Shown here piece by piece: positions 8,461 through 17,103 of a stretch of 64,000 nt of DNA. Origin of the DNA: Treponema sp. UBA4267 (lineage in GTDB: Bacteria > Spirochaetota > Spirochaetia > Treponematales > Treponemataceae); NCBI GenBank assembly GCA_002395155.1, contig DGWD01000036.1:71154-135153 (forward strand), read 5' to 3'. Each line of letters opens with the position of its first letter. Positions within the stretch are counted from its first letter, which is position 1. The notes under the pieces are model-generated. The model had not been told where the DNA came from, did not search any database, and worked only from the letters and a program-made list of their open reading frames with translations. A program made the translations under genes and the position numbers.

Positions 8461-9478
8461 AATTATGCCGAAAATTAATGATATGAAGAAACTATTTTTT
8501 TCTTTCCTTCTTTTATTGTCTACTTTATCACTTGGGGCTCAAATTTATGATTTTAACGTTTCTATTGAGCCAGTTTATTTTCTTCAAAACGGTACACTGT
8601 ATGAATACGTAATGGCTTACGACTCAAGTTCTAATACCATAGTAAAAATGAGTGAATTGGACTGGAATCTTACACAATTATCTTACCTTGGTGGTCGTGC
8701 AAGCCTTGACTGGAAGTATTTTAATATTGAAGCAGAAATTACAAGTAGTATCAAAAAAAGTTCTGGTCTTATGATTGATTATGACTGGCAGGATTATACG
8801 GTTAAGGATAATTTATATTATTATTCAGACCCACTTATGAACACAGATAAATCAATTAGTGAAAACTCTGTCAATTCATCTACTTTTATGAATGTAAAGA
8901 TACAGGGTAACATTCCTATTATCTTTAATATTCTAACCAGACCTTATATTGGAGCTGAATATCACGCAATTAAATTTTCTGCAAACAACGGATTTGGATG
9001 GTACGGCTCTTCCCTGCATGTTCCATATACAGACGAAAATGCTATTTTTTATGCTAAAGGTTCTTTATATGGCATTGATTACGACAGAAACACTTTTTCA
9101 ATTTATTTAGGACTTTCCTTAGCTTATTCAATTTTGAACAGAATTAACGTATTAACTTATGCTTCTATATCACCTTATACCTTAGTTGAATCCCTGGACT
9201 TCCATCATTCTAATTCAAGTGGTACATCCGGTACTTTTTACAATGATATTATGCAGGGATTTTTTAAGGAATGGCGTTTTGGAGCTGCAATTGAATGCAA
9301 TATCTGGTCTTCTTTATTCATAGACACAAGTCTGGACTTTCTGGTTCAAAAAGATATTTATGGAGTTACATATAAAAGTTCTTCAAAAAACATGAGAAGT
9401 AAAAGAAGAACTTCTACAACATCTGCATGTGCAGGCCAATACTGGAACTTAAAAGTTGGTCTTAGGTGGACTTTTTAA
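8453..9478 (+). CDS. Omptin-family outer-membrane protease
   Basis: 341-residue predicted ten-stranded outer-membrane barrel of the omptin family (OmpT, Pla). Matching landmarks: SELDW near 67-71, GGRASLDW (80-87), MIDYDWQD with Asp109 and Asp111 in place of OmpT Asp83/Asp85, VESLDFHH with Asp249-x-His251 in place of OmpT Asp210/His212, GAEYHAIKFSA, and a C-terminal WNLKVGLRWTF. All four catalytic positions are therefore present. A signal peptide (KKLFFSFLLLLSTLSLGAQ) follows Met11, and ATG 8483 is an alternative start; ATG 8453 would be coupled to the overlapping rluA-family stop. Substrates are unknown; family members cut between basic residues and need lipopolysaccharide, which treponemes lack. 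The 3' end overlaps the convergent gene by 17 bases. Confidence 0.82.
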   Translation: MNKIMPKINDMKKLFFSFLLLLSTLSLGAQIYDFNVSIEPVYFLQNGTLYEYVMAYDSSSNTIVKMSELDWNLTQLSYLGGRASLDWKYFNIEAEITSSIKKSSGLMIDYDWQDYTVKDNLYYYSDPLMNTDKSISENSVNSSTFMNVKIQGNIPIIFNILTRPYIGAEYHAIKFSANNGFGWYGSSLHVPYTDENAIFYAKGSLYGIDYDRNTFSIYLGLSLAYSILNRINVLTYASISPYTLVESLDFHHSNSSGTSGTFYNDIMQGFFKEWRFGAAIECNIWSSLFIDTSLDFLVQKDIYGVTYKSSSKNMRSKRRTSTTSACAGQYWNLKVGLRWTF

Positions 9479-10724
9479 TTCTTACACTTGAAATTCTACG
9501 CTGTTCAACTTCTTCTGCGGTGTAAATATTTTTATCCTTTATCAATACGTTTCCGGCATTTGGAAGATAACCGAATTCTTCTAAAAGCCAACCACCAATT
9601 GTATTCATTTCGTCTGATTCGAGTTTTAGGCCTAGAATTTCGTTTACATCATCAAGTTTCATATCTCCAGGAACTATAAATGTATTTAAAGAAATCAGCT
9701 GAACTTTATCTTCAGGGGCTTTATCATCATATGTATTTTCATCGCTCATATGACCAAAAACGACCTTCATAATATCTTCCATGGTTATAATTCCGTCAGT
9801 CTGGCCCTGCTCGTCCAAAACTACAGCAAATTTATGTTCATCGTAACGGAATTTTTGCAGAACTTCAAAAACAGTGAGGGTTCCAGGAATATAAAGTACT
9901 TCTGCCATATGTCGGGCGGCATAACCGGGCCCCAGATTTGTTTCTTCAATTCCAAACAATAGTTTTTTATAGTTTAGAACGCCCACAACATTTTCGCGAC
10001 TTCCGGAATAAACGGTCAGTGTTGAAAAGCCTGAACGCTGGAATTCTTCTTTTACTTCCTGGTAGCTGGCATTCTGATTAATCATACTTACCAGGGAACG
10101 ATGCTTCATTACATCATTTATCTTAAGGTCATTAAACTTAATAATTTTGTTTAATAAATATGATTCGTCCTTTTCGATTGTACCTTCGTTTGAACCTACA
10201 TCTATAAGAGTTTTAAGTTCTTCTTCTGTAACGATGGTGCCCGTTGGTTTTATGATTTTTTCTACAAGAACAACGGCCACATGGGAAAATTTTGAAAACA
10301 CCCACACAATTGGATAAAAGATTTTTTCCAGCCATAAGAGCGGCAGTGATGAAGAAAGGGCAAATTTTTCTGGATACAGACCTGCAGCTGTTTTTGGAAT
10401 AATTTGACCAAAAGTTGACATAAAAAAGGATGCCACAATTGGTGCGATGGCAGCTCCCTTGCTTCCAAAAATTTCTATAGCAAGGGCAGTTGCAAGGGCT
10501 GATGCAAAAGAATTCAAAAAGTTTGTTCCAACCAGGACGACTGTCAGAAGATTTTCCATATTGGACTTTAGTCTGGCTACAGTTTTTGCATGTTTTCGTC
10601 CTTCTTCCAGCATTCGACGTACTTTTAATTTTTGCAAAGATAAATAGGCGGTTTCGGAAGAGCTAAAAAATCCTACACAGGCAACAAGAATAAAAAGGAG
10701 GATTAATGTCAGAATATTAGTCAT
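9462..10724 (-). CDS. CNNM/CorC (HlyC) family transporter, second of pair
   Basis: 420-residue membrane protein with the CNNM transmembrane domain (DUF21, about 1-185), a CBS pair (about 200-320, with VLDEQGQTDGIITMEDIM) and a C-terminal CorC/HlyC domain (about 340-415, NTIGGWLLEEFG). Members export magnesium or modulate divalent cation transport; some were once named hemolysins. The start overlaps the stop of the upstream paralogue by 8 bases, so the two form an operon and may act as a heterodimer. The 3' end overlaps the convergent omptin gene by 17 bases, with no room for a terminator. Confidence 0.88.
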   Translation of the reverse strand: MTNILTLILLFILVACVGFFSSSETAYLSLQKLKVRRMLEEGRKHAKTVARLKSNMENLLTVVLVGTNFLNSFASALATALAIEIFGSKGAAIAPIVASFFMSTFGQIIPKTAAGLYPEKFALSSSLPLLWLEKIFYPIVWVFSKFSHVAVVLVEKIIKPTGTIVTEEELKTLIDVGSNEGTIEKDESYLLNKIIKFNDLKINDVMKHRSLVSMINQNASYQEVKEEFQRSGFSTLTVYSGSRENVVGVLNYKKLLFGIEETNLGPGYAARHMAEVLYIPGTLTVFEVLQKFRYDEHKFAVVLDEQGQTDGIITMEDIMKVVFGHMSDENTYDDKAPEDKVQLISLNTFIVPGDMKLDDVNEILGLKLESDEMNTIGGWLLEEFGYLPNAGNVLIKDKNIYTAEEVEQRRISSVRIKKST

Positions 10725-12039
10725 TTGAAGCCTCCTGGAAATTTGCTTCTTTGCGTGATGAAGGAAGAGAATCTTCTGCTCTCAGAATCTTTTGAATTCG
10801 CATTCTTTCTATTCGATGTGATTGAATTTTTACGACTTTAAAACGCCAAGACTGATATTCAACTACATCACCCTTTTGTGGCATTCGGTCTATTTGCTCG
10901 GAGAACCAGCCTCCTATTGTTTCGTTTATATTTGAAACAAGTTCTATACGCAAATCTTCCTGTAAATCTCGTAAAAGAACCGAACCGTTTATTTCAAAAT
11001 CATTTTTATTTTCTACTTCATCAAAATCAAAAACCTTACCTCGAAGGGTATTATCTCCAGGCAAAGCAAAAATTTCGCGGGAAATATCCTTTTCGGTAAC
11101 AACCCCGTCTGTTCCCGAATATTCATCTACAACTATGGCCATAGACTGATGGTTGTCAAAAAGAAGCTCCTGAACCGAAGTCATTTTTTTAGTTCCAAGG
11201 ATAAAGAGCGGAGGCCTCATAACTTTTTTTATGGAAAAATCGTTCTGGCAATCGCGATAGGCCAGCATATCCTTTAAATAAATTATTCCAACTATATCAT
11301 CTATTGATTCATGAAAAACTGGAAATCGTGTATAGCCTAAGCGTTGCGAAAGTTCGACTATATCACGGTAGGTTGCATCATCTTTTACAGCTTTTATTTT
11401 TGTTCTAGGAACCATAATATCCTGGGCTTCAAGATCGGAAAACTTGAATACCTGACTCATCATGCGGTTTTCGCCTTCATCAATAATACCGTGCTCAGAA
11501 CTTACTTCAAAAAAAGTTTTAATATCTTCTTCTGTGTAAGACTGTTTTTTTGCTTTTGTTTTTATTCCAAATAGTCTTAGAACACATGAGGCAAAAAAAG
11601 TTACAATGCTTACAATTGGCCTCATTATAAAAACGACAATCTGCACAAAGGGTGATAAAGCATAGGCTATTTTATCAGGGCAGGAGGTCGAAATTGTTTT
11701 TGGCGTAATTTCTCCAAAAATGAGCAGAAGGATTGTAGCGGCAAAAGTTGCAATTCCCACTCCCTTTTGGCCAAATGCTTCAAGTGCAAGAGAAGTCAGC
11801 AGGGATGAAAGTGCAATATTTACTATTTCATTAGAAATTAAAAGTGTATTGATAAGGTACTCTTTTCGGTCTAGTAATTTTCCCACCTTAAGAGCACGTT
11901 TATCTTTATTTTTTCTTAGGATTCTAAGCCTTAATCGGTTCATTCCCAGAAAAGAACTTTCCGCAATGGAAAATAACATAGAAAGAATGATTAAGGCTAC
12001 AATAATTATGATTAATATAAACGAGGGCAAGTCGTCCAT
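10717..12039 (-). CDS. CNNM/CorC (HlyC) family transporter, first of pair
   Basis: 440-residue paralogue of the next gene with the same order: DUF21 membrane domain (FSIAESSFLGMNRLRLR, then FGEITPKTIS with the conserved E-x-x-PKT), CBS pair (MVPRTKIKAV; VVDEYSGTDGVVTEKDI) and CorC/HlyC domain (NETIGGWFSEQ). Likely function is magnesium or cobalt efflux control at the inner membrane. It begins 7 bases after the lipoprotein gene's stop. GGAG lies 15 bases upstream of the ATG, too far for a good site, while TAGAAT ends 9 bases upstream, so a start close to the codon is possible. Confidence 0.9.
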   Translation of the reverse strand: MDDLPSFILIIIIVALIILSMLFSIAESSFLGMNRLRLRILRKNKDKRALKVGKLLDRKEYLINTLLISNEIVNIALSSLLTSLALEAFGQKGVGIATFAATILLLIFGEITPKTISTSCPDKIAYALSPFVQIVVFIMRPIVSIVTFFASCVLRLFGIKTKAKKQSYTEEDIKTFFEVSSEHGIIDEGENRMMSQVFKFSDLEAQDIMVPRTKIKAVKDDATYRDIVELSQRLGYTRFPVFHESIDDIVGIIYLKDMLAYRDCQNDFSIKKVMRPPLFILGTKKMTSVQELLFDNHQSMAIVVDEYSGTDGVVTEKDISREIFALPGDNTLRGKVFDFDEVENKNDFEINGSVLLRDLQEDLRIELVSNINETIGGWFSEQIDRMPQKGDVVEYQSWRFKVVKIQSHRIERMRIQKILRAEDSLPSSRKEANFQEASND

Positions 12040-12046
12040 TGTTCTA

Positions 12047-13087
12047 TTATTCTACTCCTATTGTTGTATCCAGGGATGAAGAATCTAAGTCCTGCTTTTC
12101 GGCTTCCATTTGACTAATCATGGACTTAAGATATTCAATTACTTTATTAATTGAGTCAACACTTTCACTCTCTGGATTTGCCTGAATTGAAAGATTCAGA
12201 TAATCAAGAATTGTAGCATAATCTGATGAACCTGACATTGACATAATATAAGCTGCCATGTAGTAGGCCTGCTGTTTATAATCTGCTTCAAGATTTTGAT
12301 TTGAACAAAGGTCTACATAAGACTTTGTAGCTCCAAGTAAATCACCAGACATATAAAGATTAGAGGCCTTTGCATCAGCCTGAGCAAAAAGGTACTTACT
12401 TAAAAGGCCGCTTTCGTTATCTTTATCCATTTCTACATACTTATCGATTAAATCAGCCAGGAAAACACGATAAGTTATTTCTGTATTTTCGTAAAGATTA
12501 TCAATTGCAGCCAGTTTTTCCTGCTTAGACCCCTTTTGAATGGCAGCTATAAACTCCTTCATCTGACTTACTAATGAAGACTGAGCATCCAAGTTCTTTT
12601 TAAAGTCTTCAAAAGTTTTTACTTCATCTGTATATGGTACTTCTGTGATAAAGTAATTTTCTTTTGTAAGAAGATAAAGAGAAGGAGTTTTGCTTACATT
12701 TAAAAGACTTGCAGTTTTGGAGTTATCCTGAACAATTTTTGCATATTCTTCTGCTGCTTTTTTTGCGGCCTTGGAATCTGTTTCATTTACAACTGTCTTC
12801 TTGTAGCTGGATTGTGAAAAATCCATAAGCATAACTGAATAGGATGGAAGAATTTCATTCTTAAATTCTTTTGTAGAAAGAATGTCACTTACAAAAGACT
12901 GGCTCAGATCATCATCACCCTGCATTGTTACTATAACAAGCACTTCTTGATTATTTTTCTGGGCATTTTTCAAAGCCTGATCCATTGTTTGAAAGCAACC
13001 ATATTCATCATTTTTAGCCTTACCACAAGAGATAAAAAGACTAAGTGCAAAAAGAATCAGCAAAGCGGCAATAAATTTCTTGCTCAT
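12047..13087 (-). CDS. Lipoprotein with thioredoxin-like fold and helical C-terminal repeats
   Basis: 346-residue predicted lipoprotein (signal peptide ending LFIS-Cys21). Residues about 28-170 resemble a thioredoxin-like domain (QALKNAQKNNQEVLVIVTM, KEFKNEILPSYSVMLMDFS, SKTPSLYLLT with the typical cis-Pro), but the CxxC pair is missing, so redox exchange is unlikely. Residues about 200-330 are helical and look like degenerate TPR repeats. ATG 13087 follows TAGGAG by 7 bases and starts the signal peptide. It sits 27 bases after purL and before the CorC pair. No specific function can be assigned. Confidence 0.7.
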   Translation of the reverse strand: MSKKFIAALLILFALSLFISCGKAKNDEYGCFQTMDQALKNAQKNNQEVLVIVTMQGDDDLSQSFVSDILSTKEFKNEILPSYSVMLMDFSQSSYKKTVVNETDSKAAKKAAEEYAKIVQDNSKTASLLNVSKTPSLYLLTKENYFITEVPYTDEVKTFEDFKKNLDAQSSLVSQMKEFIAAIQKGSKQEKLAAIDNLYENTEITYRVFLADLIDKYVEMDKDNESGLLSKYLFAQADAKASNLYMSGDLLGATKSYVDLCSNQNLEADYKQQAYYMAAYIMSMSGSSDYATILDYLNLSIQANPESESVDSINKVIEYLKSMISQMEAEKQDLDSSSLDTTIGVE

Positions 13088-13114
13088 TAAATAACTCCTA
13101 AACTTCGACCACAT

Positions 13115-16100
13115 TTATTTTGTAAAGTAAGAAACACCAGCTGCAAAAATGTTTTCACAGGTTGATTCGTTTGGATTTACCAGAGGATTTCCTCCAACGT
13201 TCTTGAAAAGATCCAGGCTTGCACCGTTCAATTCCATTCCAACTCCACGTTCATTGTGTCCCATTTTACCAAGAACATGACCATCTGGGCTTGTAATACC
13301 TTCGATTGCAAAAGCAGAACCGTTTGGATTGTCAGGTTCAGCAATTGCAGGCTTACCAAATTCATCAACGTACTGACTGAATACCTGTCCATTCTTAAAG
13401 AGTTTTTCAGCAGTAACAGGATCTACTACAAAACGACCTTCTCCGTGAGAGATTGCAATTAAGTGATTGCGACCGTCTACAACGCTTGGGTGAAGGGCCC
13501 AAGGAGAAGCGGCAGATACAATTCTTGTTCTTACGATACGTGAAATATGACGACCAATTCTGTTGTAAGTTAAAGTTGGCATATCACTTTCCATATCACG
13601 GATTTCGCCGTATACTGCAAGACCTGTCTTAACAAGTGCCTGGAAACCATTACAAATACCAAGTACAAGACCATTACGTTTCTTAAGAAGGTTCATTACT
13701 TCATCACTGATGTTTCCAGCCTTCAAAACGTTTGCAATGAATTTTGCAGAACCATCTGGTTCATCACCTGCAGAGAATCCACCAGCAAGAGCAAGAATCT
13801 GAGCATCCTTAAGTTCTTTTTCGAGTTCTGAAAGACTTTCTTTAAGCATATCAGGATTTTTATTTCTCAAAACCAGAATCTTTGTATCAGCACCAGCAAG
13901 ATTGAAAGCACGTGCCATATCAAATTCACAGTTTGTTCCAGGGAATACTGGAATTAATACTTTTGGATGTGATTTTGCTTCTACAAAGGCAGGAGCTTTT
14001 TTCAAATCGCTGAGGGATTTATGTTCTGTTTTTGCCCATTCAGGAAGTTCTGGCTGTAAAGGAGCACCACTTACAGGTGGGAATACATCCTTAAGTTTAT
14101 CTTCCCAAGTCTTCAAGGCATCTTCAAGGCTGATTGTTACACAAGAGTTAACTACATCGCCAAGTTTTGCATTGAGAACTTTAATATTTCTTTCATCAAT
14201 TGTTTTACCAAGTTTTACAAGAGTTCCTGCCTTAAATCCGGCATTTTCAAGATTTTCTTTTGTTTCAATGATGATGTTTCCGTATGTTGGGAGGAAAAGC
14301 TCTTTTACAGAAGATGTAGAAAGTTCTGCACCAATCATATTTCCCATTGCCATTTTTGTTACAGCTTCGGCAATTCCACCAGGTCCAACCGGATACATTG
14401 CAGAAATCTTTCCAGACAGATTCAAATCATAAATTACATCTGAGTTTGCAAGGAAGGTATCAAAATCTGGAGCAAGAACTTCTGAATATGGAACTGAAAC
14501 CATATAGATATTGTTGCCGGCAGCTTTGAATGAACCGCTTACAACATTCTTTGCTTCATCGTGAGTTACAGCAAAACTTACAAGAGTGTGTGGAACATCA
14601 ATATTTTCGAAAGTTCCAGACATTGAGTCTTTTCCACCAATTGAAGCACATCCTGATTCAATCTGAGCATCTACTGAACCTAAAAGGGCTGCAGTTGGAT
14701 ATCCCCAGCGTTTTTCTGTTGTAGCACGACCAAAGAATTCCTGGAATGAAAGACGGCTTGTGCGGGCCTTTCCACCAATACAAGTTATTTTTGCAAGTGA
14801 AGAAAGGACTGCTGTTTTTGCTCCATGCCATGGAGACCACTGTCCAACGCGAGGGTCGAAACCGTAAGACATCATAGAAACAGTTGAAGTCTCGCGAGGT
14901 GTAACAACAGGGATTTTTGCAGACATAGCTGCTTCTGGAGTGTTCTGATATTTTCCACCATATGGGAAGAGGACTGTTCCTGAACCGATTGAACCATCAA
15001 AACGTTCACCAAGTCCACGCTGAGAACAACATGCCAGATCATTCATATTTGCAAGCCATGCATCTGTAAGATGATTTTTTACACAGCCTTCGCATTTAAC
15101 TGGTTTATTAAGTTCTGCTGCAACAGAATCAAGAGGATTGAGAAGTGGCGATTTTTCTGGGGCAGCTGGCTGCTCAATAAGAGCATTTGCTTCGTGGTGA
15201 GCACCAGCAGCATCAAGGAATTCACGTCCAATATCTACAATAGTTTTTCCACGCCATTTCATAACAAGACGGTTTGTATCTGTAACAGTTGCAACAACTA
15301 CTGCGTTTAAGTTTTCTTTCTGAGCAGCGGCGATAAACTTATCTACATCAGCCTTGCGTACAACTACAGCCATACGTTCCTGGCTTTCAGAAATTGCAAG
15401 TTCAGTTCCGTTCAAACCTTCGTACTTCTTTGGAACCTTGTCCAAATCGATTTCAAGACCAGGAGCAAGTTCTCCAATAGCAACAGAAACTCCACCTGCA
15501 CCAAAGTCGTTACAGCGGCGAATCATTAAACTTACTTCTTTGTTACGGAAGAGACGCTGAATCTTACGCTCTTCTACGGCATTACCCTTCTGAACTTCGG
15601 CAGCAGCAGTTGTAACTGATTTTACTGTGTGAACTTTAGAAGAACCAGTTGCACCACCAATACCGTCACGACCTGTACCACCACCAAGAAGAATGATGAT
15701 ATCACCAGTTTCTGGGCGTTCACGAATAACAGTATCAAGAGGAGCGGCTGCAATTACTGCACCAAGTTCCATACGTTTTGCAACATAGCCAGGGTGATAG
15801 ATTTCTTCTACCTGACCAGTTGTAAGACCAATCTGGTTTCCGTAAGAAGAAAAACCCTGAGCAGCTTCACGAACAATCTTAAGCTGAGGGAGTTTACCCT
15901 TCATTGTATCTTTAAGAGAAACTGTTGGATCTGCAGCACCAGTAATACGCATAGACTGGTAAACCCATGAACGACCTGAAAGTGGGTCACGAATAGCTCC
16001 ACCAAGACAAGTTGCAGCTCCACCAAATGGTTCAATTTCTGTAGGATGATTGTGAGTTTCGTTCTTAAACATCATGAGCCAGCGTTCTGTGGCTTTTGGA

Positions 16101-17083
16101 TCATCTGCAGAAAGTGGTTTTCCATTTTCATCTGCGGTGTAATGTACATCTATATAAACTGAACATGCGTTATTTTCTTCTGAAACTTCCATATCTTCAA
16201 GCTTTCCATGCTTTTTAAGATACTTCATTCCAATTACAGCCATATCCATAAGACAAACAGGTTTATCTTTACGGCCTGCATACAAATCTGTACGCATGTT
16301 GTTATAGTTTTCAAGAGATTTTTTAAAGAGTTCTGCGTAAGGACCGTCTTCAATCTTAATATCTTTTAATTCTGTTAAGAATGTAGTGTGACGGCAGTGG
16401 TCTGACCAGTATGTATCAAGAACACGGATTTCTGTTTCAACAGGGTCACGACCTTCACCTTTGAAGTAGTCCTGAAGGAATTTGATATCGGCAAAGTCCA
16501 TAGCAAGACCCATTTTATTGCGGTATGCTTCGAGGGCCTGGTCGTCCATTTTGATAAATCCATCAACAACTGGAATATCAGCTGGCTCTTCAGAATGCAT
16601 TTTCAAAGTTTCTGGTTTTGTATCATCAGTAAGACGTGAATCAACAGGGTTAATAAGATAATTCTGAATCTTTTTGATTTCTTCGTCTGAAACATCGCCT
16701 TCAAGAATTACGATTTTAGCACAACGTACAAGAGGTGCGGCAGTAAGAGTTTTTACATCTTTAAGACCTGCACGCAAAAGTGAAAGACACTGTTCTGCAG
16801 AATCGGCACGCTGATCGTACTGGCCTGGAAGAAATTCCCAGATAATTTCTTTTCCGCTGTGTTCAGGGAGTTTTTCTGTAAATACAAAATCACTCTGAGG
16901 CTCAGAGAAAATGCGGGTTGCAGCAATTTTTGCAACTTCATCACTTACATTTTCAATGTCGTAGCGGTTGAAATAACGAACTGCTTTTACACCAGCAATT
17001 CCCAAAAAACTGTTGATTTCTGATAAATAACGGCGAGCTTCATTTTCAAAGCCCTCACGTCGCTCTACATATAAACGATACAT
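13115..17083 (-). CDS. purL: Phosphoribosylformylglycinamidine synthase, large single-chain type
   Basis: 1322-residue enzyme of step 4 of purine synthesis: FGAR, ATP and glutamine to FGAM. It is the fused form used by proteobacteria and eukaryotes: N-terminal PurS-like region, two ATP-binding AIRS halves (NETHNHPTEIEPFGGAAT, GGGTGRDGIGGATGSS, GGKDSMSG) and a C-terminal class I glutaminase (PVFPGTNCEFDMARAFNLAG, nucleophile in LGICNGFQAL, His-x-Glu in SHGEGRF). Length is normal (about 1290). There is no ribosome-binding site; TATAAT lies 6 bases before the ATG. The following lipoprotein gene starts 27 bases downstream. No other pur gene is in the window. Confidence 0.95.
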   Translation of the reverse strand: MYRLYVERREGFENEARRYLSEINSFLGIAGVKAVRYFNRYDIENVSDEVAKIAATRIFSEPQSDFVFTEKLPEHSGKEIIWEFLPGQYDQRADSAEQCLSLLRAGLKDVKTLTAAPLVRCAKIVILEGDVSDEEIKKIQNYLINPVDSRLTDDTKPETLKMHSEEPADIPVVDGFIKMDDQALEAYRNKMGLAMDFADIKFLQDYFKGEGRDPVETEIRVLDTYWSDHCRHTTFLTELKDIKIEDGPYAELFKKSLENYNNMRTDLYAGRKDKPVCLMDMAVIGMKYLKKHGKLEDMEVSEENNACSVYIDVHYTADENGKPLSADDPKATERWLMMFKNETHNHPTEIEPFGGAATCLGGAIRDPLSGRSWVYQSMRITGAADPTVSLKDTMKGKLPQLKIVREAAQGFSSYGNQIGLTTGQVEEIYHPGYVAKRMELGAVIAAAPLDTVIRERPETGDIIILLGGGTGRDGIGGATGSSKVHTVKSVTTAAAEVQKGNAVEERKIQRLFRNKEVSLMIRRCNDFGAGGVSVAIGELAPGLEIDLDKVPKKYEGLNGTELAISESQERMAVVVRKADVDKFIAAAQKENLNAVVVATVTDTNRLVMKWRGKTIVDIGREFLDAAGAHHEANALIEQPAAPEKSPLLNPLDSVAAELNKPVKCEGCVKNHLTDAWLANMNDLACCSQRGLGERFDGSIGSGTVLFPYGGKYQNTPEAAMSAKIPVVTPRETSTVSMMSYGFDPRVGQWSPWHGAKTAVLSSLAKITCIGGKARTSRLSFQEFFGRATTEKRWGYPTAALLGSVDAQIESGCASIGGKDSMSGTFENIDVPHTLVSFAVTHDEAKNVVSGSFKAAGNNIYMVSVPYSEVLAPDFDTFLANSDVIYDLNLSGKISAMYPVGPGGIAEAVTKMAMGNMIGAELSTSSVKELFLPTYGNIIIETKENLENAGFKAGTLVKLGKTIDERNIKVLNAKLGDVVNSCVTISLEDALKTWEDKLKDVFPPVSGAPLQPELPEWAKTEHKSLSDLKKAPAFVEAKSHPKVLIPVFPGTNCEFDMARAFNLAGADTKILVLRNKNPDMLKESLSELEKELKDAQILALAGGFSAGDEPDGSAKFIANVLKAGNISDEVMNLLKKRNGLVLGICNGFQALVKTGLAVYGEIRDMESDMPTLTYNRIGRHISRIVRTRIVSAASPWALHPSVVDGRNHLIAISHGEGRFVVDPVTAEKLFKNGQVFSQYVDEFGKPAIAEPDNPNGSAFAIEGITSPDGHVLGKMGHNERGVGMELNGASLDLFKNVGGNPLVNPNESTCENIFAAGVSYFTK

Positions 17084-17089
17084 AGAGCG

Positions 17090-17098
17090 ATTATATCA
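17090..17098 (-). promoter_or_regulatory. Extended -10 element 6 bases before purL (leaderless candidate)
   Basis: Reading leftwards, TGATATAAT (perfect extended -10, hexamer at 17095-17090) ends 6 bases before ATG 17083. No ribosome-binding site is present, so the ATG would be at about +1. Confidence 0.6.
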
Positions 17099-17103
17099 AA
17101 AAG

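Noticed and set aside
13902..14432. Long open frame opposite purL
   Set aside because: It lies wholly within purL, has no ribosome-binding site and reads low-complexity Ser/Phe-rich protein, as expected of an antisense shadow.
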